Shown here: positions 40,501 through 47,896 of the stretch, piece by piece
Layout of the letters: the number at the start of each line of letters is the position of its first letter
Position numbering within the stretch: the stretch's first letter is position 1
Assembly: GCA_016874795.1 (NCBI GenBank)
Contig: VGTG01000003.1
Location: forward strand, 24,231-88,230
Reading direction: 5' to 3'
Source: Deltaproteobacteria bacterium
GTDB lineage: Bacteria; Desulfobacterota; Binatia; UBA12015
Length of the DNA: 64,000 nucleotides
Position numbers and translations under genes: made by a program
Notes under the pieces: generated by a model
What the model was told of the DNA's origin: nothing
Databases searched by the model: none
What the model saw: the letters and a program-made list of their open reading frames with translations, nothing else

Positions 40501-40797
40501 GCAGCTGCAGTTCGAGTTCACGTTGCCGCCGCTGACCCCGCTCTTGTTCGAGCAGCGCGTGTAGACCGTCCCCGGATCCCAGGACCCGGCGTAGATCGTG
40601 TTCGGATAGGTGTTGTACGCCTGCACGCCCATGCTGCCCGAGTTGTCGAATACGATGAGCACGTTCGGGGGCACCTGCGTCCCGGTGAAGATGTCGGTGT
40701 CGAGCGCGCTCGCGACACCGGCGACGAGCACCAGGGCGATCGGCAGGACGCGTGACAGCCGGCGCGCGCCGGCGGCTCTCCACGATGGCCGCTTCAC
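37510..40797 (-). CDS. pilY1: PilY1-like type IV pilus tip/assembly protein
   Basis: A 1095-residue secreted protein. Signal peptide (LPIALVLVAGVASA), then a von Willebrand A domain whose MIDAS is VLIVFDNSGSMGV, with a Cys-rich insertion (residues ~70-150; CSNKSG, CSCKS, basic RKRGNRR). The C-terminal half is the PilY1 beta-propeller: IVGANDGMLHAFDDASGAEL, LVFGLGRGGRAYYGLDI, DVNGDKLFDRGYVGDMGGN (Ca-binding DxNxDxxxD). PilY1 caps the pilus with minor pilins, adheres to surfaces and controls retraction. GTG 40797 has GAGGAG seven bases upstream. It follows pilX by 46 bases in the operon fimT-pilV-pilW-pilX-pilY1. Confidence 0.92.
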   Translation of the reverse strand: MKRPSWRAAGARRLSRVLPIALVLVAGVASALDTDIFTGTQVPPNVLIVFDNSGSMGVQAYNTYPNTIYAGSWDPGTVYTRCSNKSGVSGGNVNSNCSCKSVQTNWVVDGSACAGSFVDDVPGPSGDDIDDRESRRKRGNRRNFEDNPPKNCVVSLAPCTSNSQCTNGAGDACAAQNKMAIAKGVMTSVVNDPGNDGLRFGMIIFNPTGINYNTFDYTSTSAVTGYHVNDNVFKFPAQDMTTSARATLTSVIQSQTANGGTPTVHRLIDAWKYFNGQVTASGFASSPVQHTCQRNYVLMVTDGIPEVEGDRLWTDQNNCTFNRVKSFVGTANSGDLNSDGKEVPGNPNYLATTGDMINCGSDYLDDAMFKIRGLFPLGNTENQPLVLYAISFGFDFCEAAPEGSTYSGDGSLLWRAAKKYGGGDCLSAANPDDLDEALREAINLIKNDAQSFVAPVVPVSQTNRTQSGDRLYVALFSPREGQQEWPGNIKKYALDRDNGAICSAGQTTCTPGGAGAATLPDGTILQTAESYWDASTGGPSGSAVTQGGVGAVLKASNIAQRKIYTYTGTATGSLGVSLAATAQAFQKSNAAITPAMLGLQAPDNTTAERDLLIDYVYGYDSYDADNDGVLTEVRNWILGDIIHSVPLIVNYNDAGTDAAIIVGANDGMLHAFDDASGAELWAFVPPDVLDNLNELRPGESSTHPFFVDASAKIYLNGSQKILVFGLGRGGRAYYGLDITSKTSPTLLWRINETTSGYGELGLTMSTPALAKTSLTPSPVAIVGGGYDVYFDDPKVTTANASGAMGRTIYVINSLTGGKVAQASPPGMSFAIPSDPLVFDVNGDKLFDRGYVGDMGGNMWRILDDFTVQRLFDGPPGRRIYYQPDAVINAGSVMVYFGTGDRSSPLSNEYEDRFYAVRDDGTDNIEESGLVDVTGTVAQPGSDGEVSLIEQIADAQGWFIELDGPGEKVLAPPTAFFNVAFTTFIPSTELCDAGGEARVYVVNPLTGSPSFDLAGTSGGNLGNGSGSGSGVGGALTAGDRFVIVGQSIPTSLKVTFGDDETKAFFGVTKGGGIGLQPLTLPQMTNNLIPVSWRQVW

Positions 40798-40843
40798 AAC
40801 CCCACTCCTCGCGCCGCCCACCCGACCCTCGCGCGGTTGCGGC

Positions 40844-41338
40844 TCAGCTACCGCAATCCGCGCAGGGACCGGGCTTCGCGGCCTCCATCTGCACGCGGCT
40901 CGCCGGATCCACACCGACGGCCGCCTTGTTCTTCACCGAGTCGAGCCGGAAGTAGTACATCTTGCCGAGCCCTTCGTTCTGACCGAACTGCGCCGCCCGC
41001 ACCCTGCCGTCCGTCGTGCGGATCAGCAGGTTTCCGGGCAGGGCTCGATAGTTGACGAACGACGAGGTCACGGTGCTGGGCAGGCTCGCCGGCGACGTCG
41101 CCAGGTCGACGACGCGCGTCGGAACGTTCGGATCGAAGTTGTCGTTGTCGCCGAGCGAGTAGTACGCGCCGCCGTCAGCCGCGTAGAACGCCGCCGCCGC
41201 CTGCGAGGCGATCGCGCCCGTCAGAGTCGACATCTGCCCGCTCGTCGCCACGACGAGAGAGAGCCCCGCGAGCGCGACGATGATCCCCAGCGCGGCGATC
41301 ATCACGACGCCGCGATCGTTGCGGAGTGTCTTCATCAT
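40844..41338 (-). CDS. pilX: PilX-like minor pilin
   Basis: A 164-residue prepilin-like protein. After the NDRG prepilin-peptidase site comes VVMIAALGIIVALAGLSLVVATSG, the PilX_N type helix without Glu at position 5, which is normal for this class. SQAAAAFYAADGGAYYSLG matches the PilX/GspK AExG-like region. Two Cys close the protein (CADCGS), likely a disulfide loop. PilX joins the minor-pilin tip complex that primes pilus assembly. Its ATG overlaps the pilW stop (ATGA). Confidence 0.85.
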   Translation of the reverse strand: MMKTLRNDRGVVMIAALGIIVALAGLSLVVATSGQMSTLTGAIASQAAAAFYAADGGAYYSLGDNDNFDPNVPTRVVDLATSPASLPSTVTSSFVNYRALPGNLLIRTTDGRVRAAQFGQNEGLGKMYYFRLDSVKNKAAVGVDPASRVQMEAAKPGPCADCGS

Positions 41339-42168
41339 GACAGGTCGAAGCGGAACGTCAGGTTCCGCACGTTGACCTCCGTGGTGACGTGAGAATCGGG
41401 CGTGGGAGTGTCCGGCAGCGGCGAGGGATGCTCGGCGACGAGGTCGAGAACGACCGAGCGGAGATTTTCTCCGGGCTCGTCCGCGACGGTGGCGTCCTGC
41501 GCGACGAAGTCGAGGTCGAACGTCGTCGCGGCGTCGGCGACGACCTGGCCGTTTCGCAGGAGCAGGTCGTTCTCCCAGGTGTAGACGACCTCCTCGAGCT
41601 GGATGACGTTCGGCCCGACCGGATACTGATGCTGGAGCGGCGAATCGAGGTTGATCGTCAAGTCGCCGCCGACGGTCGAGACACCGGTGATCGTCTTGAT
41701 CTCCGAGCTGAGCCCGCTGTCGACGAGAACGAGCTCACCCGCGACGAACGCGGTCCCTGCGGGTGGCGGATTGACGACGACCGACGTCGCGTTCTTCGGC
41801 GCACCGACCTTCAACGTCGTCTGCGTGTTCGTGAACGCCCCCCGAAGCGTCAACGTGGTCTCGCCGCCCAGCACGCCGAACTCGATCGGCGGGACCGCGT
41901 CCTCGGGATCCACGCCGAGCATGCCGAAGCCCGCCATGCGCAGGTCCTGCAGGAGGATCTCCCCTGCCCCGCGGCCCGTGTTCTGCGCGTCCGCGAGCCC
42001 GGTCTGCATGGCCGCGCTGCGTCCCTGGACGGCGACCGTTCCGAACCCGACCCCGAGGACGACCATTGCGATCGCCGCGCCGACCAGGAGCTCGGCGATG
42101 GTGAGACCGCGCTCGTCCGCGAGGAGCCTCGCGGGCGAGCGAGCAGACGCTGGCTTCGGCTCCCTCAT
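41335..42168 (-). CDS. pilW: PilW-like minor pilin
   Basis: A 277-residue prepilin. The type III signal ends DERG, followed by LTIAELLVGAAIAMVVLGVG with Glu at +5. The body (AGEILLQDLRMAGFGM) is the characteristic PilW region following the helix. The longer C-terminal domain is beta-rich (TTLTLRGAF, AGTAFVAGELVLVDS). PilW bridges minor pilins and PilY1 in the initiation complex. It overlaps both neighbours by four bases (ATGA), so expression is coupled with pilV and pilX. Confidence 0.85.
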   Translation of the reverse strand: MREPKPASARSPARLLADERGLTIAELLVGAAIAMVVLGVGFGTVAVQGRSAAMQTGLADAQNTGRGAGEILLQDLRMAGFGMLGVDPEDAVPPIEFGVLGGETTLTLRGAFTNTQTTLKVGAPKNATSVVVNPPPAGTAFVAGELVLVDSGLSSEIKTITGVSTVGGDLTINLDSPLQHQYPVGPNVIQLEEVVYTWENDLLLRNGQVVADAATTFDLDFVAQDATVADEPGENLRSVVLDLVAEHPSPLPDTPTPDSHVTTEVNVRNLTFRFDLS

Positions 42169-42542
42169 GGATTCGTCACCTGGCTCACCAGGGAGCTCGC
42201 GGTGACCGTCTTCGATCCGAGGCGCTCGGTCCAGCTCACCGCGACCTGCACGCGCATCGCACCTCCGACGTCGGCGACGGACCGGCTGATCTGGAACGTC
42301 TGTCCGTCGACGACCTTCACCGACGTCGCTGCGGCGACGTCCGCGAAGTCGCTGCGCCGCATCTTCTCGATCTCCTCGCCCGCGATGAGCGCCGCATGCC
42401 CCTGGCTGTTGCCGAGGGACTGCGCGCGGCTGGAGAGCGCGTGCACGCCCGCGAGCCCGAGGAAGCCGATCGCGATGATGAGCGTCGCGGCCATCGTCTC
42501 GACGATGGTGAAGCCGCGATCGTCGCGGACGAGCGCGCGCAT
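42165..42542 (-). CDS. pilV: PilV-like minor pilin
   Basis: A 125-residue prepilin: DDRG cleavage site, then FTIVETMAATLIIAIGFLGLAGVHAL with Glu at +5, followed by the typical GHAALIAGEEIEKMRRSDF segment (PilV_C-like). It belongs to the FimT-PilV-PilW-PilX set that seeds pili and holds PilY1. The ATG overlaps the fimT stop (TGATG) and its own stop overlaps pilW (ATGA). Confidence 0.85.
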   Translation of the reverse strand: MRALVRDDRGFTIVETMAATLIIAIGFLGLAGVHALSSRAQSLGNSQGHAALIAGEEIEKMRRSDFADVAAATSVKVVDGQTFQISRSVADVGGAMRVQVAVSWTERLGSKTVTASSLVSQVTNP

Positions 42543-43135
42543 CAGTGCCACCCTCCTCCCGATCGTCTCCAGACGCGCGCTCGGCCCGCGCCCGTGACCG
42601 AGATCGCGAACGACGTTTCTCCGTCCGTCGACGATACGAAGAAGGAGCCGGGAGCCGCCGGAAGTCCGCGCGAGGTGAACACCATCGTGCCGGGCGTCGG
42701 CGCCGCGACGGTACCGCCGTAGGGATCGGTCGTCGCGCCCGCGAGGCTGAACTGGACGGCCGGCATCCGGGCGGTGAGGTTGACCGTGCGGAGCGTCGGA
42801 TCGTTGCCCGGATCGATCGCCGGCGGGTTCTGCGCGCGCTTCACCGTGTAGGACAAGGAGGGTGCGCCGGTGACGTTCACGTAGTGGGGCACGCCGGTCC
42901 GGAGGCTCATCATGCGCGCCCAGTTGATGTCGCTGAGCACCTGGGCGGCGCCCGCCTGGGTACGCATCTGCGTGGCCATCCCGGTGAACTGCGGCACCGC
43001 GATGCCGGCGAGGACCGCCGTGATGGTCGTGACCACCATGAGCTCCATCAGGGTCCAGCCACCTTCGCCGCGAAGACCGACGGGCCGCTTCCGCTTTCGC
43101 TTCGCCAGGGCGTCCAGGTGCGCTTCGTCCGTCAT
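42542..43135 (-). CDS. fimT: FimT/GspH-type minor pilin
   Basis: A 197-residue pseudopilin, first of the minor-pilin operon. The leader is unusually long (about 26 residues) and basic (KRKRKRP), ending GEGG, then WTLMELMVVTTITAVLAGIAVPQF with Glu at +5 but Trp at +1, which is rare. DINWARMMSLRTGV is the GspH/FimT strand region. I chose ATG 43135; a GTG at 43159 in frame would leave only about a dozen bases after the predicted sigma-54 start site. Downstream genes overlap tightly. Confidence 0.82.
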   Translation of the reverse strand: MTDEAHLDALAKRKRKRPVGLRGEGGWTLMELMVVTTITAVLAGIAVPQFTGMATQMRTQAGAAQVLSDINWARMMSLRTGVPHYVNVTGAPSLSYTVKRAQNPPAIDPGNDPTLRTVNLTARMPAVQFSLAGATTDPYGGTVAAPTPGTMVFTSRGLPAAPGSFFVSSTDGETSFAISVTGAGRARVWRRSGGGWH

Positions 43136-43182
43136 TCGGCTCTTCCCGCTGCTCTCCACGCACGCCCTCCGCTCCGGGAAGA

Positions 43183-43198
43183 TGCAAGGGACGTACCC
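43183..43198 (-). promoter_or_regulatory. predicted sigma-54 promoter of the minor-pilin operon
   Basis: The minus strand reads GGGTACG-TCCC-TTGCA. Against the sigma-54 consensus TGGCACG-N4-TTGCA the invariant GG (-24) and GC (-12) are present with exact spacing; two positions differ. The predicted start site is near 43171, giving a leader of about 36 bases to the ATG of fimT. A PilR-type AAA+ activator is encoded at 53117-55294, supporting function. Confidence 0.6.
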
Positions 43199-43372
43199 TG
43201 CGGGCTCGGTAGACGTTGATGGGCCACAGGCTTGCCGGCATTCGGGATTCGGCTACGGTGCGCCTTGAGTCGCGAGCGCCCACGGCGGCGAAATCTCGCC
43301 GATCTCTCTCGATCGTCACCGCGATGACGCGCATCTGCCACGGCGATCGAGAGTGAGAAGTCGGATCCCACG

Positions 43373-44734
43373 GTGAGCTCACGCCCCTCCATCCGCGCAC
43401 GGATCCTCCTCGTCGTCTCGGGCATCCTCCTCGGCATTGCCCTGGGCGAGGTCGCGGCGCGCCTCGTCGGCTTCGAGTACCGCCCGCACATGCGGAACCG
43501 CGTCTACTTCGCCGAGCCGGATCCGGTGCGGGGATGGCGCAACCGCTCCGGGGTCTCGGGGCCGTACGGCGGCGACGAGTTTCTCACCTGGGTGACGCTC
43601 AACGAAGCCGGCCAGCGCGGCCGCCTGCATCCGATCGAGAGGACGCCCGGGCACGATCGCATCGCGATCCTCGGCGACTCGCAGGCGTGGGGCGACGGCG
43701 TCGCCGACGATGAAGTGTTCGCTGCCCTGCTCCAGCGCGACGATCGCGAGGTGTTGAACTTCTCGGTGATCGGCTACGGGAACGACCAGCAGCTCCTGAC
43801 GCTCGAGAGCGAGGTCGCACCCTACCGCCCGGACGTCGTGGTGATCGCGGCGTATCTCGGCAACGACCTGCAGGACGACGTCACGCTCGGCACCTGGCAG
43901 TTCCGGAAGCCGCGCTACCGGCTCGACGACGACGGCTCCCTCCACCTCGAAGGCGTGCCGGTCGAGCACTCCGAGCTGCTCGCGTTCGGCGTGTCCGTCT
44001 ATCGCGCCGCGATGCGCTACTCGGCGCTCCTGAACGCGTTCGCCGAGTCGGCGGTCGATCTTCGTCCTCTGAAGCCGGGCGGCCGACGCGGCTGGCACGT
44101 GCGCAAGCGGCCGATGCGGAGCATCTACACCGTACCGACGGAGGGCGACCGCCTCGCGGTTCGCCTGATGGTGCGCCTCCTCGTCGAGGCGGGAGCTCGC
44201 GCGAGGGAGATGGGCGCCGTCCCGGTCGTCCTGATCCTGCCCGAGCACTGGCAGGTCGAGGCTGCGGCGGACCCCGAATGGCGCGCCGAGCTGCGGGCGC
44301 TCGGGATCGATTGGCGCCGGCCGCAGAAGAGGCTCCGGCGGGAGCTCGAAGCGGCGGGACTCGTCGTCGTCGACGCGCTGCAGCCGCTCGCGCGCGTTTC
44401 ACGCGAACGGCCCGGCCGAGACTCGACGTTCTACCCACGCTGGAAGCACCTGACGACGGTCGGCCACCGCGTGATCGCCGACCTCCTCGAGCCGCGCGTC
44501 GCACGCCTACTTCAGCGCGAGAAGGACGGGGAGACGCGGCAGCCGCAACACGGCGTCGGCGGCGCCGACGGCCGTGAGGTCGAGATCGATCCGGCACGGT
44601 CCCCGGAACCGGACGGCGCGCGCCCGCACGAGGCCGCGGACGCGACACGAGGCATCGCCGAGTCGGAGCGTCCCGGCGACGACGACGGCGCCGTCGAACG
44701 CGACGGGCCCGGAGATCTCGAGATCGCCCGCTGA
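43373..44734 (+). CDS. membrane-anchored SGNH/GDSL hydrolase-like protein
   Basis: A 453-residue protein. One N-terminal helix (RILLVVSGILLGIALGEVAARLVG) anchors it. The SGNH fold follows: block I AILGDSQAWGDGV with the Ser nucleophile, Gly block in NFSVIGYGNDQQ, Asn block in YLGNDLQDD, and His in HLTTVGHRVIADLL near residue 370. Such proteins deacetylate or acetylate cell-surface polysaccharides (AlgX/PatB type). After the fold, ~75 polar, Glu/Asp/Arg/Pro-rich residues overlap the convergent pseudopilin gene by 228 bases and look like run-on. The GTG start at 43373 lacks a strong ribosome site. Confidence 0.75.
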   Translation: MSSRPSIRARILLVVSGILLGIALGEVAARLVGFEYRPHMRNRVYFAEPDPVRGWRNRSGVSGPYGGDEFLTWVTLNEAGQRGRLHPIERTPGHDRIAILGDSQAWGDGVADDEVFAALLQRDDREVLNFSVIGYGNDQQLLTLESEVAPYRPDVVVIAAYLGNDLQDDVTLGTWQFRKPRYRLDDDGSLHLEGVPVEHSELLAFGVSVYRAAMRYSALLNAFAESAVDLRPLKPGGRRGWHVRKRPMRSIYTVPTEGDRLAVRLMVRLLVEAGARAREMGAVPVVLILPEHWQVEAAADPEWRAELRALGIDWRRPQKRLRRELEAAGLVVVDALQPLARVSRERPGRDSTFYPRWKHLTTVGHRVIADLLEPRVARLLQREKDGETRQPQHGVGGADGREVEIDPARSPEPDGARPHEAADATRGIAESERPGDDDGAVERDGPGDLEIAR

Positions 44735-45535
44735 CAGGAGGACACCCGCTCCCTCGAGACGCGGCGCCGTGCCGCTTCGCACGAGAAGCGCCGCCGGCGC
44801 TTCGCTCGCGCCGAGCGCCGCCGCGAGCGACGCGGGATCGTCGGCCGCGAGGCCGGTCCTCTCCGCGAAGCGCGCGACGTCGAACGAGCGCGCGGCAGAC
44901 GACGTCCCGCCGTGCAGCGTGACGGTGCCGCGGCTCGCTTCCTCGAGCGCTGCCGCGAGGCTCTCCGGCGACGCCGTCGCGAGCGAGAGCGCGGCGGCGC
45001 CCGCGGCCCGCGCGTCGAGCACGACGCTGCCGAGAGCGGCCGCTTCGATCTCGAGCGCTCCGCGATCGACGACGAGCGCCGCGGGCGCGTACGCCTGTGA
45101 TGCGCGACCGACGACGGCGATGATCTCCCGCCTGGCGCCGCGCACGGCGGTCGCCGAGGAGCGGAGCAACACCGTCTCCGGCGCCGCCGCTTCGGCGTCC
45201 TCGATCCTCTCGACGGCGTACGCGAACGGCGGCCCGGGAAACGTCACGCGACCCTCCGCGCCGATCGGCCACGGTCCCGGCTGCGCGGGATCGGCGAGCG
45301 CGGCAGGTGAGCCGCCGACGAGCGCGCTCCAGTCGACGTCCGGCGCGAGCACCGCGAGCGCGTGTCGAACGCCCGCCTCCGCCGAGTACGCCGCCTGCAC
45401 CTCGGCGCGCGCATGACCCGCCGCCCAGAGCTCCGCGCGCGTGAGCCAGAGGCTCGCCCCGGTGGCGAGCGCGAGAAGCGCCAGGATCAGGACGACGCTC
45501 AGCAGGACCAGACCGCGCTGCGGTTGCAACGTCAT
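44507..45535 (-). CDS. GspK/PilX-type pseudopilin
   Basis: A 342-residue prepilin-like protein. PQRG cleavage site then LVLLSVVLILALLALATGASLWL, no Glu at +5 (Ser), as in GspK/PilX. EVQAAYSAEAGVRHALAVL is the PilX/GspK signature region following the helix. The long soluble part is Ala-rich and ends with a beta-helix-like series (GVLLSAGDLEISGPVAFDGAV, VVAGTLRLGDASCRVRGLV). It is fourth in a second minor-pseudopilin operon separate from fimT-pilY1. The ATG overlaps the upstream stop by ATGA. Confidence 0.75.
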   Translation of the reverse strand: MTLQPQRGLVLLSVVLILALLALATGASLWLTRAELWAAGHARAEVQAAYSAEAGVRHALAVLAPDVDWSALVGGSPAALADPAQPGPWPIGAEGRVTFPGPPFAYAVERIEDAEAAAPETVLLRSSATAVRGARREIIAVVGRASQAYAPAALVVDRGALEIEAAALGSVVLDARAAGAAALSLATASPESLAAALEEASRGTVTLHGGTSSAARSFDVARFAERTGLAADDPASLAAALGASEAPAALLVRSGTAPRLEGAGVLLSAGDLEISGPVAFDGAVVVAGTLRLGDASCRVRGLVRARAVRFRGPCRIDLDLTAVGAADAVLRLPRLPVLLALK

Positions 45536-46155
45536 CGCGGCCCCTCGCGCAGGCGCAGCGAAGCTGCGCTCGTCAAACGCACCGCGCTCGAGACCGCGCC
45601 GAGCCGCTCGACGACGTCGAGCTCGACGGCGATCCTGCGGATCCGCTCGCGCGTGGCGGCGTCGAGCGGCGCTGCAGCGTCGATCTCGTCCCCGAGCTCG
45701 TCGAAGTAGCGAAGCCGAAGCCCGCCGCGCGGCACCGTGCCCGCGACGGCCATCGGCTGCGCGCCGACCTGGCGCACGAGGCGGCCGTTCGAGGAAGCGC
45801 TCCACGCGAGACGCACCGTCTCCTCGGAATCGGGATCGGCACGGCCGTCGCCGTCGCGATCGCGGAGGAGGACGACGCTCTCGCGACCTCCCGCGGCCAC
45901 GGCGGGAAGATTGCGACGCTGCGGATCGCCTCCCGCGAGACGCACGTCGGGGAGCACCACGCGGAGCGCCCACGAGGCACCGCCGGTCGCGCCGAGCGCC
46001 GTCTGCACGTCGAGAGCGAGTGCCGCGTGCGTGCGCAGCAACGACACCGCGGCGGCGACGGCGAGCATCCCGACGGTCGAAGCGATCAGAAGCTCGACCG
46101 GCGAGCTGCCGCGCTCCCCTCCGGACGCGTCGCGCACGGGCACCACGAGCCTCAC
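45532..46155 (-). CDS. PilW/GspJ-type pseudopilin
   Basis: A 207-residue prepilin. Cleavage site GERG, then SSPVELLIASTVGMLAVAAAVSLL with Glu at +5 and Pro at +3, unusual for pilins. The body (SWALRVVLPDVRLAGGDPQRR, DRDGDGRADPDSEETVRL) resembles PilW/GspJ, including a Ca-binding-like DxDGDGxAD loop. GTG 46155 overlaps the stop of the upstream gene (GTGA), its own stop overlaps the next ATG. Confidence 0.75.
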   Translation of the reverse strand: MRLVVPVRDASGGERGSSPVELLIASTVGMLAVAAAVSLLRTHAALALDVQTALGATGGASWALRVVLPDVRLAGGDPQRRNLPAVAAGGRESVVLLRDRDGDGRADPDSEETVRLAWSASSNGRLVRQVGAQPMAVAGTVPRGGLRLRYFDELGDEIDAAAPLDAATRERIRRIAVELDVVERLGAVSSAVRLTSAASLRLREGPR

Positions 46156-46547
46156 GGCGCCACCGCGACGAGCGTCAGGAGCGTCAGCTCGGGAGCCGAC
46201 CAGCGCGCGGTCACCTCGACCCGCGTCAAGCCGGGCGCCGGGTCGTCGCCGCGCACGCGCCAGACGCGAGCGACGTCGATTCCCGCCTCGGTGATCGCGT
46301 CGCTTCCGCCCGCTCGCCGGTCGGCGCGCAGGGAGAGGATCTCCTCGACCTTCGCCTCCGCCGCGGCGAGCCCGGCCGCCTCCGCGCGTGCCGCACGTCC
46401 GAGCACGGCGAGCGCATGACCCGCCGCGGTCGAGACCACGCCGACGGAGGCGACGAGGCCGAGCGCCGCGAGAACCTCGATCAACGTGAAGCCGGCGCGC
46501 CGGAGACGGCGCCGCCGAGCGCACGCGACCCGCGTCGAAGAGGCCAT
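46152..46547 (-). CDS. PilV/GspI-type pseudopilin
   Basis: A 131-residue prepilin: very basic leader (RVACARRRRLRRAG), cleavage after Gly, then FTLIEVLAALGLVASVGVVST with Glu at +5. ARAEAAGLAAAEAKVEEILSLR is the GspI/PilV-type helix. It overlaps GspH-type and PilW-type genes on either side (TGATG and GTGA). Short length is normal for this class. Confidence 0.8.
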   Translation of the reverse strand: MASSTRVACARRRRLRRAGFTLIEVLAALGLVASVGVVSTAAGHALAVLGRAARAEAAGLAAAEAKVEEILSLRADRRAGGSDAITEAGIDVARVWRVRGDDPAPGLTRVEVTARWSAPELTLLTLVAVAP

Positions 46548-46987
46548 CACGGCCCGACCTCCTCGCGGAGCGTCACGCGCCCGCGCTGGTTCACGGTGAC
46601 GGCGCGCTCGCGATCGCCGCGCGCGACCGTGAACGTCGCGTTCTCGGCCCAACCGCTCGGGGCGAAGCGCACCTCGCCCCCCGACGTCGCACGCGCGAAG
46701 CGGACCAGACCCGGAAGATCCTCGCGCGTCGCCTCTTCGTCGAGCGGACCGATCTCGATCGTGTGGTCGCCCGCGGTACGTACGACCCACGTCCGCGCCT
46801 CCGAAAGTGCCGCGAGCCGCGCCCGCACGAAGGCGGACGAAACGCGCATCGCACCCGCGCGAAGCTCGAGCCCGCCGAGGAGATCGAAGACGCGCGGCGC
46901 CGCCGAGGCCGCGATCACCGCGGCGATGCCGAGCGTGACGAGCACGTCGAGAAGCGTCACGCCGCGCTCGAGAGAACGAGCCTCCAC
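46547..46987 (-). CDS. GspH/FimT-type pseudopilin with Asp at position +5
   Basis: A 146-residue prepilin starting the second pseudopilin operon. LERG cleavage site, then VTLLDVLVTLGIAAVIAASAAP. Position +5 is Asp and not the usual Glu, which pairs with the pilin N-terminus during assembly. FVRARLAALSEARTWVVRT matches the GspH strand region. GTG 46987 has GGAGGG upstream. It starts 115 bases after the stop of the prepilin peptidase gene, so all five may be co-transcribed. Confidence 0.8.
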   Translation of the reverse strand: MEARSLERGVTLLDVLVTLGIAAVIAASAAPRVFDLLGGLELRAGAMRVSSAFVRARLAALSEARTWVVRTAGDHTIEIGPLDEEATREDLPGLVRFARATSGGEVRFAPSGWAENATFTVARGDRERAVTVNQRGRVTLREEVGP

Positions 46988-47101
46988 ACCTGCCCTCCTT
47001 CCGTTGGCGCGCCCGAGGCACGCCTCGCATCCGGAGGGTCGTTCGAACCGGGGGTGACTCCGCTCTAACCGCGCCCCGCGGCGCGGACAAGGGAGCGTGG
47101 T

Positions 47102-47896
47102 TCAGTATCCCGCCCAGCCCGCATAGGAAATGTACCAGCGCACAATCGAGTCGCCCCAGAACAGCGTCGCGAGCGCGCCGAGCGAGAGGAACGGCCCGAA
47201 CGGGATCGCGAGCTTCCGGTCGGCGCCGCGTGCGAGCATCAGCGTCACGCCGATCGCGGAGCCGAGGAGCGACCCGAGGAGGAGCGTCAGGAGAACCCCG
47301 CGCCATCCGAGGAACGCGCCGATCAGCGCGAGGAGCTTGACGTCGCCGCCGCCCATCCCTTCGACGCCGGTCAAGCGCTCGTACGTCCACGCGACCGCGA
47401 GGAGGATGCCGCCACCGAGCAGCGCACCGGCGAGAGCGTCGGTCATCGCCGGCCAGCCGCCCGTCACCGAGAACGCGAGCCCGACGACGATTCCCGGCAG
47501 CGAGATGCGGTCGGGAATGATCTGGTGATCGAGGTCGATGTAGGCGACCGCGAGGAGAGCGCACGCGAACGCGAAGTAGAGCGCGAACGCGAGCGTCAGC
47601 CCGAACCGCACGCAAAGCGCGAGCGCGATCATCGCCGTGAAGACCTCGACGAGGAGATAGCGCGGCGAGATCGACACGCCGCAAGCGCGGCAGCGGCCGC
47701 GCAGCAGGAGCCAGCTCAAGATCGGCAGGTTGTCGTACCACGCGATCATCGTGTGACACGAAGGACAGCGCGACCGCGGATGGACGACCGATTCACCGAG
47801 CGGCAGCCGGTGGATCACGACGTTGAGGAAGCTCCCCACCGCCGCGCCGAGGATCAGCGCGAGGATCCACTCCGGATAGAACGTCACGTCGGGCAT
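47102..47896 (-). CDS. pilD: prepilin peptidase / leader methyltransferase
   Basis: A 264-residue polytopic aspartic protease that cleaves type III signal peptides and N-methylates residue 1. N-terminal GSFLNVVIHRLP, zinc tetra-Cys module (CPSCH ... CRACG, about residues 44-75), catalytic Asp regions AYIDLDHQIIPDRIS and GMGGGDVKLLALIG. About eight membrane helices. It must process PilA and both sets of minor pilins here. The ATG 47896 overlaps the PAP2 stop (TGATG). Confidence 0.93.
   Translation of the reverse strand: MPDVTFYPEWILALILGAAVGSFLNVVIHRLPLGESVVHPRSRCPSCHTMIAWYDNLPILSWLLLRGRCRACGVSISPRYLLVEVFTAMIALALCVRFGLTLAFALYFAFACALLAVAYIDLDHQIIPDRISLPGIVVGLAFSVTGGWPAMTDALAGALLGGGILLAVAWTYERLTGVEGMGGGDVKLLALIGAFLGWRGVLLTLLLGSLLGSAIGVTLMLARGADRKLAIPFGPFLSLGALATLFWGDSIVRWYISYAGWAGY

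Noticed and set aside
37984..40755. Long plus-strand open frame opposite pilY1
   Set aside because: Antisense shadow of pilY1 with biased composition and no start signals.
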